From an uncultured Brachyspira sp. (lineage in GTDB: Bacteria > Spirochaetota > Brachyspiria > Brachyspirales > Brachyspiraceae), in NCBI RefSeq assembly GCF_944393015.1, contig NZ_CALXYQ010000011.1, positions 1 through 64,000 on the forward strand: DNA of 64,000 bases, in the 5' to 3' direction. The stretch's first letter is position 1. Each line of letters starts with the position of its first letter. Of this stretch, positions 47,157 to 56,452 are shown piece by piece. A program made the position numbers and the translations under genes. The notes under the pieces were generated by a model. That model saw nothing but the letters and a program-made list of their open reading frames with translations. It searched no databases and was not told where the DNA came from.

Positions 47157-48008
47157 TTCTTCTATACTTAATCCTGTGTTTTCACTTATGATTTTTATAT
47201 CTATGCCTGCATTTTTTAAACTTCTAGCTATAGATATTTGCTGTTCCTTCTTACCTTGTTCTATACCTTTCTTAATTCCTTCTTCAATACCTAATCTTCT
47301 CTCCTCATCAAGCATTATTTGATTACCATACAAATAAGCTTGTCTTTTATCATATTCATTCATCATTAGTCTGTCTTTTATAAAGTTATTATATCTTTTT
47401 TGCACTTCTTCCATTATAGGTTTTTCTTTTACTAATTCTGACATAACAACCTCCTTATTATCTTTTTCTTTCATTGTGAAAAATTTAAGCCAGCAGTTTA
47501 AATCTGGCTGTAATAAATTATATTTGAATTTTTTGAGTTCAATTATATGAATTTGTAAATGATCTGTTAACAGTCTTTTGCTGTTAGTATCATAAATCAT
47601 ATAACATGAATGTATAGAATCATTATCATCTAAATTAAAATTAAGTAAGTTGATACTAATTACTGGAGTTAAAGCATCATATTTTTCTCCATGCTTTAAT
47701 AGCTTACTATAATTAGCTGACCAATAATAAAGTATGCGTTCTGGAAATCTAGAATTACCTTGCAACTGTATTTCTATAATTACAACAGTCCCATTTTGAG
47801 TTATACACTTTACATCTGCTATTGTTTCTTTATCTTGATAATTTTCTTTATAGTTAAAAGGTGTAAGTATTTCTACGGATCTAAAAGTTTTCATATTAGA
47901 GTCGAGCATTATTGAATTGATAAAATCAAGCAGTATTAAATTACTGTCAGGTGATGAGAATAAATATCTCACAAAATAATCATTTAAAACATTAATATCT
48001 CTACTCAT
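47142..48008 (-). CDS. Rpn-family PD-(D/E)XK nuclease (PDDEXK_2, transposase-like), 288 aa
   Basis: The N-terminal domain has DYFVRYLFSSPDSNLILLDFIN and the catalytic core ADVKCITQNGTVVIIEIQLQ with Asp and Glu-x-Gln, the PD-(D/E)XK form of Rpn proteins. E. coli relatives are DNases linked to recombination and phage defence. The C-terminus has the usual EEGIKKGIEQGKKEQQISIARSLK helix and ends ENTGLSIEEIKNL. The ATG at 48008 is chosen because a promoter -10 box ends seven bases upstream, which would give a leaderless mRNA. A TTG at 48023 lies inside that -10 region. The last codons form part of a hairpin array. Confidence 0.85.
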   Translation of the reverse strand: MSRDINVLNDYFVRYLFSSPDSNLILLDFINSIMLDSNMKTFRSVEILTPFNYKENYQDKETIADVKCITQNGTVVIIEIQLQGNSRFPERILYYWSANYSKLLKHGEKYDALTPVISINLLNFNLDDNDSIHSCYMIYDTNSKRLLTDHLQIHIIELKKFKYNLLQPDLNCWLKFFTMKEKDNKEVVMSELVKEKPIMEEVQKRYNNFIKDRLMMNEYDKRQAYLYGNQIMLDEERRLGIEEGIKKGIEQGKKEQQISIARSLKNAGIDIKIISENTGLSIEEIKNL

Positions 48009-48014
48009 AATATC

Positions 48015-48043
48015 ATTATACAAAAAATAACTATAAAAGTAAA
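48015..48043 (-). promoter_or_regulatory. Promoter of the rpn gene, apparently giving a leaderless mRNA
   Basis: On the minus strand TTTACT (48038-48043) and TATAAT (48015-48020) are 17 bp apart. Transcription would start at or next to the ATG at 48008. No ribosome-binding site exists. Confidence 0.5.
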
Positions 48044-48077
48044 GTTTTGATTATTTATTATTAAAGCGGCAAAATAA

Positions 48078-49168
48078 TCAATAAATATTCTTTTTTAAAT
48101 AAGGCTTTAATTTTTCAATAGATATTTCAAAATCATCAAGTGCTCTAACAACATGAGGAAGTTCAAACCTTATATGCAAACTAATTCCGTCATAATATCT
48201 GTTAATTGCAACATTTCTTGACATTAAAGTTTCAGCATAATAACTATCAGATTTATTTATTACATCAATAGTAAAATCATCTTCTCCAATTTCTTTATAA
48301 TATTTATCAATTTCGCTTTGCAAAGTTTTTCTAAATTTATCGCTGTCATTTACGAAATCTGATAAAGTTAATACTTTTATTTCTAATTTATTAATATCTA
48401 ATGTAAAATGTGATATTGCAGTATCAGGATATGCACCTCCATAATAGTATTCTGTACTGCTTGTCAAACATAAAATATTATCATTAAAAAATTTGTTATA
48501 AAAATTATAAAAATTAACTTCGTGAAAAATTTCTTCTTCATTAAAATTTACTTTAGCAATATCATCATTAATCTTTTTAATCATCTCATTGGTATTGTTT
48601 ATTTTATTTATGATTTCACCTTTATATATAGATGATTTTAAATTTTCTATATAAAGTGCGATAAACCATAAGTATTATCTTTATATTCTTTAGAAACAGA
48701 TATATCATAAACAGTATGTATTTTATCCCCTAAAGGTTTTACAGTATCTATATTACAGCTTAATTTTTTATTATTATTTTTCCATCTTCCTTTTAAATCA
48801 ATATTCTTTTTGCCGTTTACTAAATTAATAATATTATTGAACTGACTATTATTTATTTTAAAGCTGAATTCTTCTTTTTTATTAGAATTATCATAATCAA
48901 AGGCAGTCAATTTAATACTATTTTTATCCATTTCTCCGTTTATAGGTATTGGAGTATTAACATTATTGTATTTATAATATCCGTCTATATTAGACTTTTT
49001 ATTTTCTGTAATACTATCAGGATTTTCAATATGTATATTTATTGTAATAGGGTATTTATCAATTCTTCCTTCAAGAGTAAAAAATAAATGCTTTGTTATA
49101 TTGGTATTGTCAGCAAAAGCAGATATGTAAATTATATTGAGCAGTAACATTATAAATAATTTTTTCAT
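48078..49168 (-). pseudogene. Exported DUF3298/RsiV-like protein, frameshifted
   Basis: The first part (49168-48647) has a signal peptide ending ISAFA and beta-rich sequence. The second part (to 48078) is open without a stop from about 48660 and carries the DUF3298 pattern: HFTLDINKLEIKVLTLSDFV, a YYDGISLHIRFELPHVVRALDDFEI segment and a final LKPYLKKN. The two frames join as ALYIENLKSSIYKGEII if one base is restored at about 48656-48663. The joined protein would be 363 residues. It may be a pseudogene, or the break may be a sequencing error. Function is unknown; relatives are extracytoplasmic. Confidence 0.75.
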
Positions 49169-49281
49169 AAACCTAATCCTTATTATAAAATAGATGCAGA
49201 TGGATTATATAATATATTTTGACAATTGGCAATTTTCTAGTATAATTGATGTGTTTTAATTAATTTATAAAAGGCATTATT

Positions 49282-50019
49282 ATGAATACAAAAATAGAAA
49301 TATGTGTTGATTCTGTTCAGTCCTGCATAAGTGCTGAAAAAGGAGGAGCTGACAGACTTGAGCTTTGCGGAAATATGTTTGAAGGAGGCACTACTCCTAG
49401 TTACGGTGTTTTAGAATTGGCAAGAGAAAAGGTAAATGCTGCAATATATGCAATGGTTCGTCCTAGAGGCGGAGATTTCTGCTATGATGATATTGAGTTT
49501 GAAATAATGAAAAAAGAAATAAAACTCATGAAAGAATTAAAAATTGACGGAATAGTATTCGGCATACTTACAAAAGAGGGCAGAGTTGATAAAGAGAGAT
49601 GCTCTGAATTATTAGATTTATGGGGAAGCAGTAAAGCTACTTTTCATAGGGCAATAGATGTAAGTTCTGATTTAAATAAAGCATGTGAAGACATAATATC
49701 ATTAGGTTTTGAAAGAATACTAACTTCAGGCGGTGAGGCTAATGTTATGAGCGGCATAATAAAATTAAAAGAATTGGTTGAAAAATATAATGATAAAATA
49801 ATAATAATGCCTGGAAGCGGAATAAATGAAAGAAATATTGAATATATAAAAGACACTGTAAAAGCTAATGAATATCATATGACAGCAAACAAAACAGTTA
49901 ATAGTTTAATGGAATACAGAAATGAAAATGTATTTATGGGGGCAGCTTTAAGACCTCCGGAGTTCAGCGTTAAATATACCGATGAAAATAAAGTTAAGAA
50001 TATAAAATCTAAAATATAA
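49282..50019 (+). CDS. cutC: CutC-family protein
   Basis: A TIM-barrel of 245 residues has the CutC signature at the N-terminus (EICVDSVQSCISAEKGGADRLELCGNMFEGGTTPS), YAMVRPRGGDFCYDD and TFHRAIDV. CutC was first linked to copper tolerance, but its biochemical role is not settled. It is 20 bp upstream of the patatin gene, so the two may be co-transcribed. A promoter TTGACA at 49219-49224 is plausible. Confidence 0.92.
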   Translation: MNTKIEICVDSVQSCISAEKGGADRLELCGNMFEGGTTPSYGVLELAREKVNAAIYAMVRPRGGDFCYDDIEFEIMKKEIKLMKELKIDGIVFGILTKEGRVDKERCSELLDLWGSSKATFHRAIDVSSDLNKACEDIISLGFERILTSGGEANVMSGIIKLKELVEKYNDKIIIMPGSGINERNIEYIKDTVKANEYHMTANKTVNSLMEYRNENVFMGAALRPPEFSVKYTDENKVKNIKSKI

Positions 50020-50039
50020 TAATTGTAGGGTAATTTTTT

Positions 50040-51128
50040 ATGTCTTTGAATGATAAAAAGATAGGTATTGCCTTATCAGGAGGCGGAATAAGAGCAGCAA
50101 TATTTCATTTTGGTGTATTAAAATGGCTTGCAGAAGAAAATGCTTTGGAAAATATAGAACATATATCAACTGTATCAGGTGCTAGTATATGTATTGCTTT
50201 ATTATATTCTTTTAATAATAATAAATTTCCAAGCAGTAAGGAATATAATTTGGTGTTAGAAAAAATTAAAGAAGTTGTTTTAAAAAATGATATACAAAAA
50301 AAACTTATATCCAATGCATTATCAAGCCAGATTCATAATTTTTTTAATAAGCCTAAAATTTTATCAGATATAATGAAAAAATATTGGAATATAACAGGAA
50401 AATTTTCAGATTTGGATAAAATACCTAGATGGTCTATAAATGCAACTACAATAGAAACAGGAAAAAGATTTTCTTTCTCTCAAAAACATATAGGCGATTA
50501 TAAATTAGGCTATATAAAAGATTTAAATTATGATATATCTATGGCTGTTGCTATGTCTGCTGCTTTTCCTATTTTAATAGGAAGTCAATATTTTAAAATA
50601 AAATGTAAGGAATGGGTAGATCATGAGGATAGACCAATAAAAAATATTCCAAAATCTATACATTTATGGGACGGAGGAATTTATGATAATTTGGGGTTGG
50701 AAGCCATATACAAAATGGATAAAGGCGGATATTGTAAAGATGATTTGAATTTTTTAATAACGGCTAATGCTGCTCTTAGTTTTAATTTTAATTATAGAGT
50801 AAATAAATTTGGATTGAAGAGAATGCTTGATATAGCTATGAGTCAAGTTCATTTTTTAAGGGTGAGAAGTTATATAGATTTTATTAATAGAAATAAAAAT
50901 GGATTATATCTAAATATAGGCAATCATGCTTCAAAAATATTGAGGAATTCAAAAATTGATAAAGCAGTAAAAGAAAAAATAATCAATTCCTGTGATACAA
51001 AAGAAAATTGCATAAAAGTAAAAAATTACAAAACAACTCTATTCAGTCCTAAAAGAGAAGATTTTGATATGATATTAAGACATGGATATGAAACCGCTAA
51101 ATGTTATTATTATGGATATTTTATATAA
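50040..51128 (+). CDS. Patatin-like phospholipase, 362 aa
   Basis: The oxyanion loop ALSGGGIRAAIFHFGVLKWL (11-30), the nucleophile Ser49 in TVSGASICIALL and the dyad partner Asp211 in LWDGGIYDNLGL are all present. The nucleophile elbow reads G-A-S-I-C rather than G-x-S-x-G, a variation seen in the VSGGS subgroup. It should hydrolyse acyl esters of phospholipids. No signal peptide is seen, so it is cytoplasmic or exported by another route. It could be an effector of an immune or contact system, but no such genes adjoin it. Confidence 0.87.
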   Translation: MSLNDKKIGIALSGGGIRAAIFHFGVLKWLAEENALENIEHISTVSGASICIALLYSFNNNKFPSSKEYNLVLEKIKEVVLKNDIQKKLISNALSSQIHNFFNKPKILSDIMKKYWNITGKFSDLDKIPRWSINATTIETGKRFSFSQKHIGDYKLGYIKDLNYDISMAVAMSAAFPILIGSQYFKIKCKEWVDHEDRPIKNIPKSIHLWDGGIYDNLGLEAIYKMDKGGYCKDDLNFLITANAALSFNFNYRVNKFGLKRMLDIAMSQVHFLRVRSYIDFINRNKNGLYLNIGNHASKILRNSKIDKAVKEKIINSCDTKENCIKVKNYKTTLFSPKREDFDMILRHGYETAKCYYYGYFI

Positions 51129-51204
51129 AAATAAATATTTTTTGTATATTGTTATAGATGTATATAAATGATTTTTAAATTAAATATTTACTATTTGAAT
51201 AATT

Positions 51205-51918
51205 ATGAATACTAAAAAACATGATTTGATTTCAGCATTAAAATATGCATTTCCTTATACTATACCTGTTCTTGTAGGGTATATATTTTTGGGTATGGCT
51301 TATGGAGTACTTATGAAAGCTAAAGGGCTTGATACTTGGCTCGCGGTTTTTTTAAGTTTATTTGCCTATTGCGGAAGCATGCAGTATACGGCTATTAATT
51401 ATTTGTTTTTAGCTCCTTTTAATCCTCTATATGCTTTCATACTAACATTGATAGTTAATTCAAGAGTAGGATTTTATGGAATATCTCTTGTATCAAAATT
51501 TCAAAATACAGGAATTATAAAGCCTTATTTAATATATACTTTAAGTGATGAAACTTTTTCAATACTATGCTCTGCCGATATACCTGAAAATATTAATAAA
51601 AATGCATTTCTTTTATTTGTGGCTTTTATAAATCATATGTATTGGAATATAGGTACCTTATTAGGCTGTTTAATAGGTTCTTTTATCACTTTCAATACTA
51701 AAGGGCTTGATTTTGTTTTAACTGCTTTATTCGTTGTGATATTTACAGAACAATGGCTTGAAAGTAAAGATCATAGAGGTGCTTTGATTGGGCTTTTATG
51801 TTCTATACCTATTTTAATATTTAAAACTAATATATTTATAATACTTGCTATGGTGTTAATTTTTATATCAATAAGTATAGTTTATAAATATAATGAAAAC
51901 GGAAAAATATATGAATAA
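51205..51918 (+). CDS. azlC: AzlC-family branched-chain amino acid exporter, large subunit
   Basis: This membrane protein of 237 residues carries the AzlC pattern: LKYAFPYTIPVLVGYIFLGMAYGVLM, FAYCGSMQYTAINYL and YTLSDETFSIL. With AzlD it forms a two-part exporter of branched-chain amino acids or similar compounds. It overlaps azlD. Confidence 0.92.
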   Translation: MNTKKHDLISALKYAFPYTIPVLVGYIFLGMAYGVLMKAKGLDTWLAVFLSLFAYCGSMQYTAINYLFLAPFNPLYAFILTLIVNSRVGFYGISLVSKFQNTGIIKPYLIYTLSDETFSILCSADIPENINKNAFLLFVAFINHMYWNIGTLLGCLIGSFITFNTKGLDFVLTALFVVIFTEQWLESKDHRGALIGLLCSIPILIFKTNIFIILAMVLIFISISIVYKYNENGKIYE

Positions 51919-52240
51919 TACAGAAATATTAATAACTGCTTTGATGATTGTAATTGGAACTGCTTTTCTTAGGTTTCTGCCTTTTCTCATAATAAATAAA
52001 TCATTATCTGAAAATAAATATGTTCAGTTTTTAGGTAAAATATTGCCTTATTCTATGATAGCACTTCTTGTGGTATATTGTCTTAAAGATATTAATATTA
52101 TAAAATTTCCTTATGCTATACCTGAATTAATATCTATAGCTGTTATAGTGGTTTTGCATATAATAAAAAGAAATGTACTTATAAGTATAGGTGCAGGTAC
52201 TGTGATTTATATGTTTTTGGTGCAAGTGATATTTGTATAA
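51911..52240 (+). CDS. azlD: AzlD-family exporter, small subunit, 109 aa
   Basis: Four membrane segments with AFLRFLPFLIINK and VQFLGKILPYSMIALLVVYCLKD match AzlD. Two ATG codons fit; the one at 51911 has GGAA about eight bases before it, while the one at 51893 has none. With the 51911 start the gene overlaps azlC by eight bases, so translation is coupled. It ends five bases from the convergent lepB stop. Confidence 0.9.
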   Translation: MNNTEILITALMIVIGTAFLRFLPFLIINKSLSENKYVQFLGKILPYSMIALLVVYCLKDINIIKFPYAIPELISIAVIVVLHIIKRNVLISIGAGTVIYMFLVQVIFV

Positions 52241-52245
52241 TAAAT

Positions 52246-52776
52246 CTATTCTGAAATATTATTATTATGAAAAATATTATTAAATAGCTGAAATCTTTTT
52301 TTGGGACTGAATATTAGTATAACTTGTCCTTTTATGTCTTTTTCATCTATAAGCCCAAAATATCTGCTGTCCTCGCTTACCTTTATATTATCACCCAAAA
52401 CAAAATACTGATTATTACCTAAAATATAAAGTCCATTATCTTCATTTGAAAATATATAATATTCATGTTCTATAAGTTTATCGTTTAGATAAAGTCCGCC
52501 GTCTTTTATTTCTACTTTATCACCCTCTGTTCCTATAACTCTTTTTACAAGATTGGTATCATTATGATTGAATACTATAACATCAAAGTTTTTAATTCTA
52601 TTAAATACAAAATTCTTTTTTAAAAGAAGTATCTGATCGCCTTCAAAAAAAGTAGGCTCCATAGATTTATTAGTAACAATATAAGTATCAAAGAAAAATA
52701 TTCTAATAAATCCCGCTATAAAAATGGCACTTAAAGAAGCCAATATTATTTCTAAAATTTGTTTTTTATTCACCAT
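52246..52776 (-). CDS. lepB: Signal peptidase I
   Basis: LepB removes signal peptides at the outer face of the inner membrane. An N-terminal membrane anchor (about 7-28) precedes Ser38 in NKSMEPTF and the general base Lys78 in LVKRVIGTEGD; the GDN-SRYFG motif (LGDNIKVSEDSRYFG) closes the fold. At 176 residues it is a small member of the family. It is 36 bp downstream of the NUDIX gene on the same strand. Confidence 0.95.
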   Translation of the reverse strand: MVNKKQILEIILASLSAIFIAGFIRIFFFDTYIVTNKSMEPTFFEGDQILLLKKNFVFNRIKNFDVIVFNHNDTNLVKRVIGTEGDKVEIKDGGLYLNDKLIEHEYYIFSNEDNGLYILGNNQYFVLGDNIKVSEDSRYFGLIDEKDIKGQVILIFSPKKRFQLFNNIFHNNNISE

Positions 52777-52812
52777 AATTGAAATATTTAAATATTGTTA
52801 ATTAATAAAAAA

Positions 52813-53379
52813 TTAAAAATTTTTAATATAATAAGAAAAAGCCTCTTTTGCAGATTCAAAAGCTATTCTTTCAAAATCAATATCTTCTCTTTTTATGAAA
52901 ATAACTTTTGAAGCATCATCATTTGGAGCGGCATCTGGAACATAATCCAATTTTGAATAAAAGAATATGTCTGTTGTAATATACATAACGCCATCGTATA
53001 TATATTCATTAGCTCCGCTCATTAAAAAGTTTATATTGTTTAATTTTATATTTGTTTCTTCAAGAATTTCCCTAACAGCGGTATCTTCAGCCCTTTCATA
53101 AGGCTCGCAAAAACCTCCAGGCATATCTATATAACCTTTTTTAGGTTCAAATTTTCTTTCAACGAATACTATCCCATTTGGAGTTTCTATAATAACCCCT
53201 ACAGCGGATGCAGGATTAGTAAAATATGTTCTTTTACATTTTGAGCATTTAAAGATTTTTACATCATTAAAAATAAAAGAATCTTTTTCACCGCAATAAG
53301 GACAATATTTAAATTGATATTTAATATGTTCTTTTATTTTTAAAGCATTTATAAAATTATCATTAGTATGTTCTTGCAT
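52813..53379 (-). CDS. NUDIX hydrolase with N-terminal zinc ribbon, 188 aa
   Basis: Cys26-x2-Cys29 and Cys45-x2-Cys48 form a zinc ribbon. The Nudix box, G89-x5-E95 to REILEE (103-108), is intact. Zinc-ribbon members include NudC-type NADH pyrophosphatases and many uncharacterised enzymes; the SQPWPFPQS motif of NudC is absent, so the substrate is open. It overlaps the upstream gene by 17 bp, a sign of coupled translation. Confidence 0.9.
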   Translation of the reverse strand: MQEHTNDNFINALKIKEHIKYQFKYCPYCGEKDSFIFNDVKIFKCSKCKRTYFTNPASAVGVIIETPNGIVFVERKFEPKKGYIDMPGGFCEPYERAEDTAVREILEETNIKLNNINFLMSGANEYIYDGVMYITTDIFFYSKLDYVPDAAPNDDASKVIFIKREDIDFERIAFESAKEAFSYYIKNF

Positions 53380-54409
53380 AATTCTTATTAATATAATATG
53401 AAGCTATATTTTTAGCTTTGCATATAAATACATCAGATTGTCCCCATATACCAAAAGGTGCTTTTTCAAAAGATACATTTTGAATATTAGTAACGTTTAC
53501 GCTCTCATAATTATAGTCATTAGGATCAACATTATAAAAATCGTATATATAATAATAATCAACGTTCATATCTTTCATTTTTTCATCTATTAATGTTTCC
53601 ATTTCTTCTATTGTATTTGCCACTATATAATAAGTTGATATAAAAGTTCGTTTCTGACATTTACCCAAACCCTTAACTGTAACATTCCACCATTTAGGAG
53701 CTTTTATAATGTTAGTAACATCATTTAAATTGATAGTGGTGAATCCATAAGTTGATTTAAGATTATTTATAATATCATAATAATCAAAAACATACTCATC
53801 AGCTTCAGAACATCCTTCATCTGCAACTATAGATGATAGAGAATAATGCATATGTTCATAGTCGCTTATAAAAGAAACATCATCATTTAAAAGTTTATAT
53901 GAACGTAATATACGATTAATTTGCTTCATATTTTTATATGAAGTGTTGATTTCTATTTCTTTATCTAAATTTATAAAAATTTCAAACTCTGTAAGTTCAT
54001 CTATAACACCAAAACCTACAAAGCCGCATTCAACCCATAACTCATTATATCTTCTAAATACTTTTCTTATTTCATTTAATGAAACATCAGGATCGCTCAT
54101 AAGAACATCGAAATCTCTGTTAACATCTTCGCTGATTCTTTCTATGATCATGGTGCCATAAGATGGAAATAATTTTAATAATTTCATATACAATGAAAAT
54201 ATTTTTTCTGCTGAAACGGATATTTTATATGAATATACATCTCCGTTATCAGTATTTTTTAATTCTATTTTTGTACCCTCTATTGGGTATACATATTCGC
54301 TAGGTACTATACCTAATGGAATATTAAATTTATCTATTATAATCCTTCTTGATTTTATGTTATTTAAGATCCTTCTTCTTCTCTGACTTTTTTCAAAATA
54401 ACTAAACAC
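53363..54409 (-). CDS. Protein of unknown function, 348 aa
   Basis: A GTG at 54409 with GGAG seven bases upstream is preferred to the in-frame TTG at 54424. No domain is recognisable. Features are a basic start (KSQRRRRILNNIKSRR), an acidic Tyr-rich middle (EYVFDYYDII) and a Trp pair (KWW) before VTVKGLGKCQKRTFISTYYIV. There is no signal peptide and no membrane segment, so it should be cytoplasmic. It overlaps the NUDIX gene and probably forms one operon with it and lepB. It could be a spirochaete-specific family. Confidence 0.7.
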   Translation of the reverse strand: MFSYFEKSQRRRRILNNIKSRRIIIDKFNIPLGIVPSEYVYPIEGTKIELKNTDNGDVYSYKISVSAEKIFSLYMKLLKLFPSYGTMIIERISEDVNRDFDVLMSDPDVSLNEIRKVFRRYNELWVECGFVGFGVIDELTEFEIFINLDKEIEINTSYKNMKQINRILRSYKLLNDDVSFISDYEHMHYSLSSIVADEGCSEADEYVFDYYDIINNLKSTYGFTTINLNDVTNIIKAPKWWNVTVKGLGKCQKRTFISTYYIVANTIEEMETLIDEKMKDMNVDYYYIYDFYNVDPNDYNYESVNVTNIQNVSFEKAPFGIWGQSDVFICKAKNIASYYINKNYARTY

Positions 54410-54438
54410 AATAAGTCTCCGCAAAACATGTTCACACT

Positions 54439-54466
54439 ATAATAATAAAAAACAGAATTTTGTCAA
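54439..54466 (-). promoter_or_regulatory. Promoter of the orphan-NUDIX-lepB operon
   Basis: On the minus strand TTGACA (54461-54466) and TATTAT (54439-54444) are 16 bp apart, 29 bp before the GTG start. Confidence 0.55.
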
Positions 54467-54532
54467 GTAATAAATATGTAAAATAAATTGATTTTGACTA
54501 ATATTATTTTGATTAAAAAATATTAAAAATAC

Positions 54533-54560
54533 TTGACTTTTTTTAAAATATTTTTATATT
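54533..54560 (+). promoter_or_regulatory. Promoter of dnaG-rpoD
   Basis: TTGACT at 54533-54538 and TATATT at 54555-54560 are 16 bp apart. It is divergent from the operon promoter at 54439. Confidence 0.5.
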
Positions 54561-54649
54561 TATGGATATTTATTTATGGGGATAATTGTAATTTTTAATA
54601 TTTTAATATCCGATTAATATACGGATATTAAAGTTTGAGCTTATTTATT

Positions 54650-56452
54650 GTGGATAATTTATTTATTGAAAAATTAAATAATCTATTGTCTAGAGTATCT
54701 CTTGTTGATATATTAAGAGATAGATATAAAGTAATACATAGAGGCGGAAGTCAATACACCGTTCAATGCCCTTTTCATAAAGACGGACAGGAAACAAATC
54801 CTTCTATGTCTGTTGATGATTCAAAGGGTATTTATAAATGCTTTACTTGCGGTGCTAAAGGAAATGTTATTACATATCTTAAGGAAAAAGAGAATAAATC
54901 ATTTAAAGAGGCTGTACAATATTTAGGAAATAGGTTTTCGGTTGATGTCAGCGGATTTTTTTCTGCAAAAACTACTCAAAAAGATAAAATATATCTAGAA
55001 AGCAGAAGAATTAACAGAATAGCATGCAACTTTTTTGGAAAAACCCTGTTTTTAAAAGATAAAAATGGAGATTATTTCTATAAAGATGCTGAAAAATACT
55101 TGAAATCAAGAAAAATACCATTCAGAATTATAAAAGAATTTAGAATAGGTTATGCTCCGCCTAGTTGGAATGCTTTAATGAATGCATTAACAGAGAATAA
55201 AATTACAGTAAATAATATGAATATATTAGGTTTAGTAAGCGTAAGCAAGAATAATCCTAATCATTATTATGATACATTTGTTAATAGAATAATGTTCCCT
55301 ATAATAAATGAACGTGAAGAGATAGTAGGTTTTGGAGGCAGAAGTATAGATGGTAAGGAGCCTAAGTATCTAAATTCTAAAGAAAGCCTCATATTTAAAA
55401 AGAAATCTTCATTATATGGTATAAATATTGCTAAATCGTATATAATGAAGCAAGATGAAATAATGCTTGTTGAAGGCTATATGGATACAATAGCATGCCA
55501 TAAAATGGGTATAAAGAATGTTGTAGGCACTTTAGGGACTGCAATTACAGAAGAACATGCAAGAGAAATAAAAAAATACACTAAAAATGTAGTATTAGCA
55601 TTAGATAGCGATGAAGCTGGTATAAAAGCGGCAAAATCTGCTATAATTACACTCTTGAAGTTTGACTTAAAGTTGACTATACTTTCTATACAAGAAACTA
55701 AAGATTTAGATGAATTTTTTACAGTTTATGGTAGAAACCGGTTTGATATATTGTATAATAATAAACTTAATTGGTATGATTTTGTTATAGATAGTGAAAT
55801 AAAAAAGGATATTTCTTCTTTATCTATAGCAGAAAAATTAAATGTTATTAATAGTTTTTATAAGTATTTAGATGCTGTGAAAAGTGAAACAGAGAAACAG
55901 ATGATAATTTCATACGTAGCTTCGAAACTTAATGTTGATAGAGAAGCTTTTAACAAAGACTATTTGAACACATATAATGCAAATCAGTATGCTTCCGGTA
56001 TAAAATATGATAAAAAAGTAAAAAATAATACAGATAACAAATTTTACTATGAAAATAGTTTAATATATTTGCTTGCTTTGAATCCTTCTTTGATTAAAGA
56101 GGCAGAAAGAGAAATTAGTGTTGATCTTATTAAGAAAGATATAACAAGAGAATTTTATATAAGGCTCTTAACTCTTAATAAAGAAGCAAGTGTTGAAGAT
56201 GCTCTTAATATATTAGGAAATGAGCATATAGCCAATCAGATTTTAAGCAAGAAGAAACTATATAGTGAAAATATATATGAAAAACTGGAGGAGCTTATTA
56301 TTAAAATTAAAAGCGGCTGCATAGACTCCGAAAAAAAAGAATTACAAAATAATATAAATTTGGATAATTTAGATAATATTTATGAGGCAGCTCGTAGAAT
56401 AAGTTTACTTAATAAGCAAAAAGAAAAATTACATCAAGGAAGTGATTTATGA
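54650..56452 (+). CDS. dnaG: DNA primase
   Basis: DnaG makes RNA primers at the replication fork. The CHC2 zinc finger (CPFH and CFTC, about 43-68), the primase core, the TOPRIM domain ([16 protein letters not shown] and LALDSDEAG) and a divergent C-terminal DnaB-binding region are in the usual order. The start is uncertain. The GTG at 54650 follows a weak TTGAG; a TTG at 54635 would add five residues. It overlaps rpoD by four bases (ATGA). This is the core of the macromolecular synthesis operon, here without rpsU in the window. Confidence 0.95.
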   Translation: MDNLFIEKLNNLLSRVSLVDILRDRYKVIHRGGSQYTVQCPFHKDGQETNPSMSVDDSKGIYKCFTCGAKGNVITYLKEKENKSFKEAVQYLGNRFSVDVSGFFSAKTTQKDKIYLESRRINRIACNFFGKTLFLKDKNGDYFYKDAEKYLKSRKIPFRIIKEFRIGYAPPSWNALMNALTENKITVNNMNILGLVSVSKNNPNHYYDTFVNRIMFPIINEREEIVGFGGRSIDGKEPKYLNSKESLIFKKKSSLYGINIAKSYIMKQDEIMLVEGYMDTIACHKMGIKNVVGTLGTAITEEHAREIKKYTKNVVLALDSDEAGIKAAKSAIITLLKFDLKLTILSIQETKDLDEFFTVYGRNRFDILYNNKLNWYDFVIDSEIKKDISSLSIAEKLNVINSFYKYLDAVKSETEKQMIISYVASKLNVDREAFNKDYLNTYNANQYASGIKYDKKVKNNTDNKFYYENSLIYLLALNPSLIKEAEREISVDLIKKDITREFYIRLLTLNKEASVEDALNILGNEHIANQILSKKKLYSENIYEKLEELIIKIKSGCIDSEKKELQNNINLDNLDNIYEAARRISLLNKQKEKLHQGSDL

